Below the pieces are notes generated by a model. That model was not told where the DNA came from. It made no database searches and worked only from the letters and a program-made list of their open reading frames with translations. Of a DNA stretch of 64,000 nt, positions 47,037 to 55,516 are shown piece after piece. Each line of letters starts with the position of its first letter. Position 1 is the stretch's first letter. This DNA comes from Bordetella parapertussis (GTDB taxonomy: Bacteria; Pseudomonadota; Gammaproteobacteria; Burkholderiales; Burkholderiaceae_B): the NCBI GenBank assembly GCA_945895265.1, contig CAMDEF010000006.1:62001-126000 (forward strand), in the 5' to 3' direction. The position numbers and the translations under genes were made by a program.

Positions 47037-48019
47037 TCTCGACCGCAACGGATTCTCGCACTTTGCTAAATATAAGCGACTTGCGGGTTGCATTCGACCA
47101 TCGCGGGTACACCTCAGAAGTGTTGCATGGCGTTGACCTGCATATCGCGCCAGGCGAGTCGATTGGCTTGGTCGGTGAGTCCGGTTGCGGAAAGAGCGTG
47201 GCTTGGCTGGGTGTACTTGGCTTGCTGGGTAAACACACGCAAGTCAGGGGCTCGGTCAAGTTTCAAGGTCAAGAGTTGCTTGGCTTATCGGACACCGAGC
47301 TCTCACAGATTCGCGGTCGCAAGATCGCCATGATTTTTCAAGACCCTAGCTCGTCGCTGAACCCAGCTCAGCGCGTAGGCGCACAAATTGCAGAAAGCTT
47401 GGCTCTACATCGAGACCTTCGAGGGGCTCAAGCAAACGCAGAGGTTCTTGCACTGCTCGATCAGGTCGAGATTCCAGATGCAAAAAGGCGCATGAATGCC
47501 TATCCGCATGAACTGTCGGGGGGCATGAATCAACGTGTCATGATTGCCATGGCCTTAGCCGGTCAACCAGATTTACTGATTGCCGATGAACCTACCACCG
47601 CGCTAGATGCAACGGTACAGGCGCAAATCTTACTGTTGCTCGATACCGTGCGGCGCGACACTGGCATGGCACTTGTCACAATCTCGCACGACTTGGGCGT
47701 GATCTCAGAAATTAGCGACCGCGTACTCGTCATGTACGCAGGAGCCATTGTTGAAAGCGCGCCCAGCCAGACTTTGTTTACCGGTGCGCAACATCCCTAC
47801 AGTCTTGGCCTTCTGGCGGCAATGCCGGTGTTAAATGCCGAGGTCCATCGTCTGACAACGATACGAGGCAGTATTCCGCAGGCGGGGCAACTCTTACAGG
47901 GATGTCGTTTTGAGGCGCGTTGTGATTTCGCTCAAGACAATTGTCGCCTGAGCTCACCCGCTTTAAAAACAATCGCAGTTGGGCATGCTTTAGCCTGCAC
48001 GAGAAAACTAGCAGCATGA
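47033..48019 (+). CDS. Peptide-type ABC transporter ATP-binding protein (DppD-like)
   Basis: First of two ATPases. Walker A GESGCGKS, signature LSGGMNQRVMIAMAL, Walker B LLIADEPTTALD, and the C-terminal oligopeptide/dipeptide-transporter cysteine domain (CRFEARCDFAQDNC), which may bind an Fe-S cluster. 328 residues. Overlaps both neighbours by four bases. Confidence 0.88.
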   Translation: MISTATDSRTLLNISDLRVAFDHRGYTSEVLHGVDLHIAPGESIGLVGESGCGKSVAWLGVLGLLGKHTQVRGSVKFQGQELLGLSDTELSQIRGRKIAMIFQDPSSSLNPAQRVGAQIAESLALHRDLRGAQANAEVLALLDQVEIPDAKRRMNAYPHELSGGMNQRVMIAMALAGQPDLLIADEPTTALDATVQAQILLLLDTVRRDTGMALVTISHDLGVISEISDRVLVMYAGAIVESAPSQTLFTGAQHPYSLGLLAAMPVLNAEVHRLTTIRGSIPQAGQLLQGCRFEARCDFAQDNCRLSSPALKTIAVGHALACTRKLAA

Positions 48020-49023
48020 CAGCACTGTTGAGCGTTAAAGATTTACAGCGGCACTTTTCTGTTGAAGGGAATAAGGAATGGCTGTCTGGTAAAAAAATCT
48101 TACGAGCGGTTGATGGTGTCACGTTAAGTGTTCAACGCGGCCAGACACTGGGAATCGTTGGTGAGTCAGGTTGCGGCAAATCAACGATGGCCAAGTTAGT
48201 GCTTGGCTTGATCCCAGCGACTGCCGGTACCGTTGAGTTTGACGGCAAGCCCGTCACAGCGCAACGTAATCATGCTTGGCGAGCGGCCCGCCGCCACATG
48301 CAAATGGTGTATCAAGACCCACTCAGCGCACTCGATCGCCGTCTGACTGCTTTAGAGCAGGTGACTGAGCCCCTGCAGATTCATGACAAGCATGGCGAGA
48401 TACAACCAGCCATAGCCGCACAAAGTATGATGCGCGCCGTCGGACTGACCGACAACTTGTTTCAACGCTACCCTCATGAACTTTCGGGTGGGCAACGTCA
48501 GCGCGTCGTCTTGGCACGCGCCTTAGTGCTCAAACCTAGTCTGCTTGTCTGCGATGAACCCATTTCTGCGCTTGATGTTTCAGTACAGGCACAGGTGATC
48601 AACCTCTTGACTGATTTGCGTCAGCAGATGAGTCTCACCATGCTCTTTATCAGTCATGATTTGCGCGTCGTGCGCCATATCTGCGACGAAGTTGCCGTGA
48701 TGTATTTGGGTCGGATCATCGAGCAAGGTTCTGCGAAAAATGTGCTGTCTCACCCAGCGCACCCGTACACCCGAGCCCTGATTTCCGCGGTGTCGACGCC
48801 GGGTGCCAAGCATTCAACAGCCAATTCCGCCCGTATCATCCTCAAAGGCGAACCGCCCAATCCGGTTGATGTTCCAACCGGTTGTAGCTTTCATCCGCGC
48901 TGTGCGCTCGCGACCGCGCAATGTAAAACGAATACGCCCGTTACGACTCGCATTGGCGAGGCTCATACAGTCAGTTGCCATCTTCACACCATGATTCATC
49001 ATGGTTCAGGAAGCAAGACATGA
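48016..49023 (+). CDS. Peptide-type ABC transporter ATP-binding protein (DppF-like)
   Basis: Second ATPase, 335 residues from ATG 48016, which overlaps the dppD-like stop; the open frame extends 25 codons upstream inside that gene and is not used. Walker A GESGCGKST, signature LSGGQRQRVVLARAL, Walker B LLVCDEPISALD, and the C-terminal CSFHPRCALATAQC cysteine domain. Confidence 0.88.
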   Translation: MTALLSVKDLQRHFSVEGNKEWLSGKKILRAVDGVTLSVQRGQTLGIVGESGCGKSTMAKLVLGLIPATAGTVEFDGKPVTAQRNHAWRAARRHMQMVYQDPLSALDRRLTALEQVTEPLQIHDKHGEIQPAIAAQSMMRAVGLTDNLFQRYPHELSGGQRQRVVLARALVLKPSLLVCDEPISALDVSVQAQVINLLTDLRQQMSLTMLFISHDLRVVRHICDEVAVMYLGRIIEQGSAKNVLSHPAHPYTRALISAVSTPGAKHSTANSARIILKGEPPNPVDVPTGCSFHPRCALATAQCKTNTPVTTRIGEAHTVSCHLHTMIHHGSGSKT

Positions 49024-49952
49024 CTCGATACATGCTGTCTCGCAGTTTGCGCGCTTTGCTCACCATTTTCTTGGTAGTGGGTTTCGCGTTCACGATCTTG
49101 CGCTTGTCGGGCGACCCAGCGATGATGATCCTGTCGGCCGATGCTCCTCCCGAGGCCATTGCAGCGTTTCGCGAGAGCTGGGGCCTTGATGCGCCTCTCT
49201 GGCAACAGTTTTGGGGTTACTTGCTCAATATTATTCACGGTAACTTCGGCGTCTCGATGCGCGATGGCAGTCCAGCAATGAGGCTCGTACTTGAGTCGAT
49301 TCCGGCCACGCTGGCGCTCGCGCTACCGGCCTTTGCTCTTAATCTGTTGATTGGAATACCCGCTGGTATTTTTGCTGCCTTACACCGAAACTCATGGATC
49401 GATCGCCTTGTCATGAGTTTTTCTGTCGCGGGTCATACCTTGCCAAGCTTCGTTCTAGGTCTTTTGTTAGTGCTCATTTTTGCGGTGAGTCTTGGTTGGT
49501 TACCCAGTGGAGGGTATAGCGGGATTGAGCACGCCATCTTGCCGGTGCTGACCTTGACAGTAGGTGGCGCAGCGGTCTTGGCACGTTACACACGCTCGTC
49601 GATGTTAGAGGTGTTGGGGCAACCTTATATTCGCGCCGCGTCAGCAAAAGGCCTGCGCTGGTCTCAAGTGGTGATTCGCCATGCTCTGCCCAATGCAGCC
49701 TTGCCGATCGTCACGATCGCTGGCCTCATGTTCGGGGGTCTGATCGCAGGCGCTGTAGTGGTGGAAAGCGTATTTTCTTGGCCTGGAGTCGGTCGACTGA
49801 CTGTTTCTGCAGTGGGCAATCGTGACTTGGCTGTCGTTCAAGCTGCCTTGCTATTGATTACGGTCAGCATGGTCGCAACCAACCTAGTCGTCGATGCCGT
49901 CTACTGCTTGTTCGACCCACGCTTGCGAGCCAGCTCTGGGGAACATCATTAA
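49020..49952 (+). CDS. Peptide-type ABC transporter permease (DppB-like)
   Basis: Membrane subunit with about six helices, 310 residues from ATG 49020 overlapping the upstream stop (ATGA). The N-terminus MTRYMLSRSLRALLTIFLVV and EAA-like loop RAASAKGLRWSQVVIRHALPNA are typical of DppB. The upstream extension of the frame is ignored. Confidence 0.88.
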   Translation: MTRYMLSRSLRALLTIFLVVGFAFTILRLSGDPAMMILSADAPPEAIAAFRESWGLDAPLWQQFWGYLLNIIHGNFGVSMRDGSPAMRLVLESIPATLALALPAFALNLLIGIPAGIFAALHRNSWIDRLVMSFSVAGHTLPSFVLGLLLVLIFAVSLGWLPSGGYSGIEHAILPVLTLTVGGAAVLARYTRSSMLEVLGQPYIRAASAKGLRWSQVVIRHALPNAALPIVTIAGLMFGGLIAGAVVVESVFSWPGVGRLTVSAVGNRDLAVVQAALLLITVSMVATNLVVDAVYCLFDPRLRASSGEHH

Positions 49953-49982
49953 GCACCCTCGGATATTTAAGCCACTACGTAA

Positions 49983-50882
49983 ATGAACACCACCGAAAAC
50001 TTGTCCTCCATGGCTGATGCTGCACCTTCACTTCCAAAACGCTCGCGTCAATATTTTTGGCAAGAATACCCGCCGCTGGTTGTCATGTCGATCGCTTGGA
50101 TTGTTGGGATTTTTATTGTTGCAGCATTGGCTGATCTCATTGCCCCCTACGCCTATACTGCACTTGACCTCAAGGCACGGCTGCAACCACCGGTTGGCTT
50201 TGGCGGCTCGGCTCGACATTTACTCGGTACTGATGAGCTAGGACGCGACGTTCTTTCGCGGCTACTGACCTCAGTACAGGTGAGTTTGTTGATCGCTTTT
50301 GCCAGCACCTTGCTTTCAGCTGCGATCGGTTTGATCTTAGGCTTTTTAGCCGCACATTTCAAAGGTTGGATTGAACAGATCGTACTCACCTTGATTGATT
50401 TTCAAGCGTCGATTCCTTTTATGATCATTGCGTTGGCGGTGTTAGCCTTCTTTGGTAATACACTCGTGCTCTTTATTTGTTTGATGGGTTGTCATGGTTG
50501 GGAACGCAGCGCTCGCATCACACGTAGCCTGACGATCGCGGCTAATGAACAGGGCTATGCCAATGCAGTCCATGCACTGGGCGCCAGTTCTTGGCGCGTC
50601 TACTTTCGGCATATTTTGCCCAACATCGCGAGCACGCTCATCGTCAGCATGACACTGACCTTTCCTGAAGTGATTTTGCTTGAATCAGGCCTGTCTTTCT
50701 TGGGCTTGGGGGTACAACCCCCACTCACCAGCTTAGGCAATATGGTCGGCTATGGTCGTGAGTATTTACAAACTGCACCCTGGATTTTGCTCGCTCCGAG
50801 CTGCGTCATCGTCTTGACCACCTTCTCGATCAGCCTGACCGGCGACTGGTTGCGTGACAGGCTAGATCCAACGCTGCGTTAA
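49983..50882 (+). CDS. Peptide-type ABC transporter permease (DppC-like)
   Basis: Second membrane subunit, 299 residues, with the DppC hallmark LLGTDELGRDVLSRLL and coupling loop YANAVHALGASSWRVYFRHILPNI. It follows the DppB-like gene by 30 bp and precedes the hydrolase gene by 25 bp, so transport and ester hydrolysis are probably co-expressed. Confidence 0.88.
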   Translation: MNTTENLSSMADAAPSLPKRSRQYFWQEYPPLVVMSIAWIVGIFIVAALADLIAPYAYTALDLKARLQPPVGFGGSARHLLGTDELGRDVLSRLLTSVQVSLLIAFASTLLSAAIGLILGFLAAHFKGWIEQIVLTLIDFQASIPFMIIALAVLAFFGNTLVLFICLMGCHGWERSARITRSLTIAANEQGYANAVHALGASSWRVYFRHILPNIASTLIVSMTLTFPEVILLESGLSFLGLGVQPPLTSLGNMVGYGREYLQTAPWILLAPSCVIVLTTFSISLTGDWLRDRLDPTLR

Positions 50883-50907
50883 CTTATTTTTTTTACGGAT
50901 TTATCTC

Positions 50908-52449
50908 ATGACAGCCAAACAAAAGAATGTCTTATTGATTGTGGTCGACCAGTGGCGTGGCGACACGCTCAAAATGCTCGGTCACCCAGTCATTCAAACC
51001 CCAAACATCGAAGCCTTGGCCAGCGAAGGCGTGACCTTCGCCAAGCATTACACGCAAGCCGTACCCTGCGGCCCAGGTCGCGCTTCAATGCTGACTGGTC
51101 TGTATATGATGACCCACCGTGCAGTGCAGAATACAATTCCGCTTGATGCACGTCACACCAATATCGCAAAAGAAGTGCGCAAAGCCGGTTATCAGCCCGC
51201 CTTAGTTGGCTACACCACCACGACCCCTGATCCTCGTGAAACAGCCGCTGAAGACCCACGTTTTAAGGTCTTAGGGGCAGATATGGAGGGCTGGCACCCC
51301 GTCGGTTCGTGGGGCCTAGATAAAGAGGCCTACTTTGCCTGGCTTGCCGCACAGGGCTTCGCCGTGCCAAAAAAACCTAACGACATTTGGTTGCCGCAAG
51401 ATCTTACCGAAGCCGATATTGGCGCAACGGCGAAACCAAGTGTGGTCCCCGCGCATTTATCCGACACCACTTGGTTCACCGACCGAGCGCTCGAATACCT
51501 ACAGGGTACTGAAAATAAGCCTTGGTTCTTGCATCTTGGCTACTACCGCCCACACCCACCCTTTTGCGCTGCGGCACCGTACCACGAGATGTATGACCCG
51601 AAAGACTGCCCTCCGCCGATCCGGGCTTCAAGCAAAGAGCTCGAAGCGTCCCAGCACCCGCTCTTGGCGTATTACCTTCAATCCATTGAGCGCCGTCGCT
51701 TCTTTGAGAATGGCCAAGGGCTTGGCGCAGACATGCCTGAAGCTGAAGTCCGTCAAATGCGTGCCACATATTACGGCTTGATGTCTGAGGTTGATCATCA
51801 TATCGGGCGGGTCTTTGACTACCTAAAGAAAACAGGCCAATGGGACAACACCCTAATCATTTTCACAAGTGATCACGGTGAGCAATTGGGTGATCACCAT
51901 TTGCTGGGTAAGATTGGCTACTTCGATCAGAGCTTTCATATCCCAATGATTGTTCGCGATCCGAACCCCGAAGCGGATGCCACGCGCGGCAACATTGTTC
52001 GGCACTTTACCGAAACAATTGATACCATGCCCACGATCTTGAGTTGGCTTGAGCGTCCAATCCCCAGAACGTGCGACGGGCACTCGCTATTGCCGTTTGT
52101 ACAAACTGGTCTCGCGCCCACCAACTGGCGCACTGAAGTGCATTATGAATTTGATTTTAGAAATATCTATTATTCAAAGCCCGAAGATTTCTTGGGCTTA
52201 TCCATGGATCAATGCGCACTTTCAGTGATTCAAAACGATCAGTATAAGTATGTACATTTTGCAGCGTTACCGCCCCTGTTCTTTGATCTGACAAAAGATC
52301 CGTCACAACTTCATAATGTTGCTCAAGAGCCGGGCTATACCCTTGAGTTGTTAAAGATGACACAAAAAATGCTTGACTGGAAGCTTCTACATGCCGATCG
52401 TACCTTAACTGGCTATGCGGCATCCCCAGCTGGCTTGGTCTCTCGGTGA
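50908..52449 (+). CDS. pehA: Phosphonate monoester hydrolase / phosphodiesterase (formylglycine type)
   Basis: Alkaline-phosphatase-superfamily enzyme closely similar to the phosphonate monoester hydrolases of Burkholderia and Rhizobium. MTAKQKNVLLIVVDQWRGDT gives the metal-binding Asp14; VPCGPGRASMLTGLYMMTHRAVQNT contains Cys54 in a C-x-P-x-R motif, the residue converted to formylglycine; GYTTTTPDPRETAAEDPRF and TSDHGEQLGDHHLLGK are shared with PMH. 513 residues. No signal peptide, so it acts on imported phosphonate monoesters or phosphodiesters in the cytoplasm. Its activity depends on a formylglycine-generating enzyme, not seen here. Confidence 0.88.
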   Translation: MTAKQKNVLLIVVDQWRGDTLKMLGHPVIQTPNIEALASEGVTFAKHYTQAVPCGPGRASMLTGLYMMTHRAVQNTIPLDARHTNIAKEVRKAGYQPALVGYTTTTPDPRETAAEDPRFKVLGADMEGWHPVGSWGLDKEAYFAWLAAQGFAVPKKPNDIWLPQDLTEADIGATAKPSVVPAHLSDTTWFTDRALEYLQGTENKPWFLHLGYYRPHPPFCAAAPYHEMYDPKDCPPPIRASSKELEASQHPLLAYYLQSIERRRFFENGQGLGADMPEAEVRQMRATYYGLMSEVDHHIGRVFDYLKKTGQWDNTLIIFTSDHGEQLGDHHLLGKIGYFDQSFHIPMIVRDPNPEADATRGNIVRHFTETIDTMPTILSWLERPIPRTCDGHSLLPFVQTGLAPTNWRTEVHYEFDFRNIYYSKPEDFLGLSMDQCALSVIQNDQYKYVHFAALPPLFFDLTKDPSQLHNVAQEPGYTLELLKMTQKMLDWKLLHADRTLTGYAASPAGLVSR

Positions 52450-53114
52450 TGAAGACAGCTAAAGACTGTATCCATAGCTCTGCGGCCATCGTCTTTGATC
52501 TTGATGGCACACTGATGCATACCGAGCCGGATATTCGACGAGCCACCAATCAAGCACTGCTTGATTGCGGCTTTCAGACACTGGCCCCCGAGCAAGTGAT
52601 TCCGAACTTATATGGCCCCTTGCCAGACATTCTGACTTCTGTGATGCAGGTCGTGCAAGCCCCCGCGGCAGCTGCCGACGATATTCGACAGGCGTACTTG
52701 ACACACTACGCGCGTCAAGCGCACGACCATTCGTTTGTATACCCAAGCGTTTTGGCTTTGCTTGATCAACTGATATCGAAAGGCTGCCAGTTAGCCGTAT
52801 GCACCAATAAGATTGAACGGTCAGCTAAGCAGGCGCTTGAACGCCACGGCTTGTCGACCTACTTTACCGTTGTCACAGGTGGCGATACCACTGCGCATCC
52901 TAAGCCTCATGCATTGCCCTTACTCGCCACAATTGCTGCGCTGAAAGTCACTGCCAGCGACTGTGTGTTGATTGGTGATACCCACGTCGACGCGCTCTGT
53001 GCAAGCAACTGTGGTGTCCCCTTTGTCTTTCATCGAAGTGGCTACGGCGATGACTCGGTGCAACAGCATCCAATAGCAGCGAGCTTTTTCAACTATACAG
53101 AGACTTGTCTGTAA
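52449..53114 (+). CDS. HAD-superfamily phosphatase
   Basis: Phosphoglycolate-phosphatase-like HAD hydrolase: motif I FDLDGTLMHTEPD, motif II AVCTNK, and motif III/IV HPKPHALPLL with LIGDTHVDALCA. ATG 52449 overlaps the pehA stop by one base (TGATG); a GTG three bases upstream is also possible. 221 residues. In this operon it probably dephosphorylates a product of phosphonate or phosphodiester breakdown, for instance a 2-phospho-carbonyl compound; lack of the phosphonoacetaldehyde hydrolase Lys argues against PhnX. Its last codons lie in the first unit of a repeat array. Confidence 0.82.
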   Translation: MKTAKDCIHSSAAIVFDLDGTLMHTEPDIRRATNQALLDCGFQTLAPEQVIPNLYGPLPDILTSVMQVVQAPAAAADDIRQAYLTHYARQAHDHSFVYPSVLALLDQLISKGCQLAVCTNKIERSAKQALERHGLSTYFTVVTGGDTTAHPKPHALPLLATIAALKVTASDCVLIGDTHVDALCASNCGVPFVFHRSGYGDDSVQQHPIAASFFNYTETCL

Positions 53115-53264
53115 CCACCCAGCTGCGCGCACGACGCAGAGATTCTCTGTTGCGTCGCCTCTGTACTCGCGACTCAGAGATTTTCTGCAATATGGCCCCT
53201 GCGCGCAATATACAGAGACTTGTCTGAAGCGCTGCGCCTAAGCGCGCCACACAGAGACGTAGCG
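53098..53264. repeat. Array of CAGAGA-headed units with 38-39 bp periodicity
   Basis: CAGAGA occurs at 53098, 53137, 53175, 53213 and 53252, i.e. at intervals of 39, 38, 38 and 39 bp. The first four begin a small palindrome (CAGAGACTTGTCTG, CAGAGATTCTCTG, CAGAGATTTTCTG, CAGAGACTTGTCTG) followed by a GC-rich, unrelated stretch of about 24 bp. Units 1 and 4 share 18 identical bases including the preceding TATA. The array fills the gap between the HAD gene and the convergent GT4 gene. Confidence 0.8.
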
Positions 53265-54515
53265 CTAGCGCAGCGCCTGGGGCATGCCTGCCGTCTTCGA
53301 CTGCGCAGACACCACAATTGCGGCAGGATCCTCGTTTGCAATCAACGATCTAAAAATCCCCTCTGTGCGCGCAATCACTGAAGTCCAATCCCGATCCACC
53401 GCAGTCTGACGCGCAGCGAGTCGAACTTGCGTTCGCAAGGCAGCGTCTTCGACAATTTGCCGAGCCGCCTCAAACAGTTGTACGTCTTGATTTGGCGCCA
53501 GCACCATCCCATTGCGTTTGTGTTCGATGAGCTGCCCTGCTGCTGCGTGATCGTACGCCACCACGGCTAAGCCGCTTGCCATGGCTTCAATCGTTACGTT
53601 GCCAAACGTCTCGGTCAAGCTCGGAAAAATAAACAGATCTGCGCTGGCGTAGTGTTTCACTAAATCCTGACCTGTACGCGTACCCGCAAAGATCGCCTCT
53701 GGGATACTGCGCTCAAGCGCTTGACGCAACGGCCCATCGCCAACAATCACTAGCTTAACCGGCAATCCACGGGCCTGCAGTGATTTGAAACAGCGCACAA
53801 CAGTGTCAAGGTTTTTCTCGACAGCCAGGCGCCCAACGGAAAGCAGAACTTGTGTTTCTGCCGTCGCACCCCAGCTTTGGCGCAATTGTTCGTCTCGCTT
53901 TAAGGGCGAAAAGTGTTCCGTATCAACCCCGCGAGGCACAACCATCAAGCGATCAAAGCCAATCTTCGAAAGCTCTGCCATCAGGCCCTGTGTCGGCACC
54001 ATCGTGCAGTGCGTGGCGTTATGAAATTTTCGCATGTAGGCCACAATCGCACCCTTGAGCCAACCAAACCCATAGAACTGGCTGTAGGCGTGAAAATTGG
54101 TTCTGAAATCAGAACTGGTTGGTATTTTGAGCTTACGGGCGGCGCGCGATGCCGACCAACCCAAGGGCCCCTCTGTCGCGATATGCACAAGATCAGGTCT
54201 TTGCTTAAGCCATAACTTTTGCAATGCGCCCTGCGCCGGCAAACCCATGCGAAGTTGCTTGTACATTGGTATGGGCGCACCACGCACCAACACCTCTTGG
54301 TAGCGTGAATCTGTGGCCGCCTCGGTGTCACTGTGATGTCTTGGCCTGACCAACATCAATTCGTGCCCACGGGCACGCAAGCCTTCTACTATTTTTGAAA
54401 CAGTGTGTGCCACACCATTGATATCAGGAGGATAGGTTTCAGTCACCAACGCTATCCTGAGGCTCGGCTTGTCGGGATAAATTCGATCGACTTGAATGGG
54501 CGCGTATTCTGTCAT
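53265..54515 (-). CDS. GT4 glycosyltransferase (SqdX/MgtA-like)
   Basis: GT-B glycosyltransferase related to the family containing SqdX, MgtA and alpha-mannosyltransferases that glycosylate diacylglycerol lipids. N-terminal RIALVTETYPPDINGVAHTVSKIVEGLRARGHE, acceptor-side SDFRTNFHAYSQFYG, GT4 signature VPRGVDTEHFSP, LLSVGRLAVEKNLD, and the EX7E element PSLTETFGNVTIEAMASGLAVVAY. 416 residues. A PHO box on its strand and the neighbouring plcP/GT28 pair suggest it makes a second sugar lipid (for example a diglycosyl or acidic glycolipid) in phosphate-starved cells. An unrelated exopolysaccharide role cannot be excluded. Confidence 0.75.
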   Translation of the reverse strand: MTEYAPIQVDRIYPDKPSLRIALVTETYPPDINGVAHTVSKIVEGLRARGHELMLVRPRHHSDTEAATDSRYQEVLVRGAPIPMYKQLRMGLPAQGALQKLWLKQRPDLVHIATEGPLGWSASRAARKLKIPTSSDFRTNFHAYSQFYGFGWLKGAIVAYMRKFHNATHCTMVPTQGLMAELSKIGFDRLMVVPRGVDTEHFSPLKRDEQLRQSWGATAETQVLLSVGRLAVEKNLDTVVRCFKSLQARGLPVKLVIVGDGPLRQALERSIPEAIFAGTRTGQDLVKHYASADLFIFPSLTETFGNVTIEAMASGLAVVAYDHAAAGQLIEHKRNGMVLAPNQDVQLFEAARQIVEDAALRTQVRLAARQTAVDRDWTSVIARTEGIFRSLIANEDPAAIVVSAQSKTAGMPQALR

Positions 54516-54560
54516 CTGAGCTCTTTATCACTGAAGTTAAGATGACTGTAATCAATTCAT

Positions 54561-54578
54561 ATAACCGTTCGATGACAA
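54561..54578 (-). promoter_or_regulatory. PHO box upstream of the GT4 gene
   Basis: TTGTCATCGAACGGTTAT on the minus strand, 46 bp before the GT4 start. The first half is intact TGTCAT, the second keeps C-GT-AT. Confidence 0.6.
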
Positions 54579-54607
54579 CGAGCCACTGAAAATAAACTGC
54601 AACACGA

Positions 54608-54625
54608 ATGTCATCAAAAATTCAT
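54608..54625 (+). promoter_or_regulatory. PHO box upstream of the Mpo1-like membrane protein gene
   Basis: ATGTCATCAAAAATTCAT, halves TGTCAT and ATTCAT 11 bp apart, 89 bp before the ATG at 54715. Back to back with the PHO box of the GT4 gene. Confidence 0.62.
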
Positions 54626-54714
54626 CTTTTGACCCAACGCTTCTGAAATAATCTCACCTGCGGAGTCGCGTATCATCCACTCGAGTTGCGACACGGATAA
54701 CACAAAGGATCACG

Positions 54715-55323
54715 ATGAAAGAATTGCTAAACACCTTAAGAATACAGCGCTGGGATGATCATCGGTATTATCACCACAGTCGCATTAATCAAAGCCTGCA
54801 CTTGGTCAGCGCCTTATCGTTTCTCGTGTCTTATGTGCTGCTCTTCATTAACCCAGTCGCAGCCTCGCTGGTTGCTTGGTTAGTGGCGATGACCACGCGC
54901 CAATCCGGCCACTTCTTTTTTGAGCCAAAGGGCTACGATCACGTCAACCAAGCGACGCATGAGCACAAAGAAGAAATCAAGGTTGGCTACAACTTACATC
55001 GCAAAATTGTGTTGCTGGCGATCTGGGCCGCGATACCTGTGTTGGCTTACTTGCAGCCCTCACTCATCACTTGGGCTGTGCCTGAGGCTTACGAAGATAC
55101 GACTGTTCGTATTATCGGTATGACTTGGCTCTTTTTGGGCGTTGCAGGTCTGTTATTCAGAGTCGCTCAACTATGCATTAAAGACAGTTTCAAAGCCGCA
55201 TTTGCTTGGGCTTTGAAAATTTTGACCGACCCGTTTCATGACGTCATGCTGTACCGTCGCTCACCCATTTATTTGATGCGTGGTGAGTTGATTGATCCGA
55301 TGCCGCATATTCAATCACATTAA
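54715..55323 (+). CDS. Integral membrane protein, Mpo1/DUF962-like
   Basis: A 202-residue protein with about four hydrophobic segments. The N-terminal DDHRYYHHSRINQSLHLVSA and the central SGHFFFEPKGYDHVN resemble the Tyr-x3-His-x4-Asn-x3-His and Gly-His-x2-Phe-Glu motifs of the Mpo1 family (yeast 2-hydroxy-fatty-acid dioxygenase and DUF962 relatives). This is a motif-level resemblance only. With a PHO box in front and lipid-remodelling genes around it, a role in fatty-acyl or lipid modification is a reasonable guess. If not Mpo1-like, it is an uncharacterised His-rich membrane protein. Confidence 0.6.
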   Translation: MKELLNTLRIQRWDDHRYYHHSRINQSLHLVSALSFLVSYVLLFINPVAASLVAWLVAMTTRQSGHFFFEPKGYDHVNQATHEHKEEIKVGYNLHRKIVLLAIWAAIPVLAYLQPSLITWAVPEAYEDTTVRIIGMTWLFLGVAGLLFRVAQLCIKDSFKAAFAWALKILTDPFHDVMLYRRSPIYLMRGELIDPMPHIQSH

Positions 55324-55365
55324 GTCGATTCACTGAAAGACTTGGGTCACGTAGCACAGATTCAA

Positions 55366-55402
55366 TCAGAGACTTCACTTCTTAACGAATAGAAGTCTCT
55401 GA
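55366..55402. terminator. Inverted repeat after the Mpo1-like gene
   Basis: TCAGAGACTTC (55366-55376) and GAAGTCTCTGA (55392-55402) form an 11-bp stem with a 15-nt AT-rich loop, between convergent genes. It lacks a clear T-run, and its sequence belongs to the CAGAGA motif family, so it may be repeat-derived as well as a terminator. Confidence 0.5.
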
Positions 55403-55500
55403 ATGCGACCACTACCTTGCGAGATGTCTCTGAATGCAACCGCTGCCCTGCTAGAACTCTCTTAATGCCATCGCTACTGTGCTAGAAATCTCTGTTTACG
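55395..55500. repeat. Degenerate 31-bp tandem repeat, related to the CAGAGA array
   Basis: Three full units (55395-55425, 55426-55456, 55457-55487) and a partial fourth. Units 1 and 2 start GTCTCTGAATGC; unit 3 is diverged (CTCTCTTAATGC). On the minus strand the units read CAGAGAC/CAGAGAT, the same head motif as the array at 53.1 kb but with a different period. Confidence 0.8.
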
Positions 55501-55516
55501 TTCAACCAGCAGGCCG

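Noticed and set aside
52449..53114. PhnX phosphonoacetaldehyde hydrolase.
   Set aside because: The sequence follows the Gph-type HAD pattern (motif I DLDGTL) and lacks the PhnX cap lysine context; a general HAD phosphatase call is safer.
53098..53264. CRISPR array.
   Set aside because: Spacing is regular but the conserved part is only 6-14 bases and varies, there is no leader, and no cas genes are in the window. Kept as an unclassified repeat.
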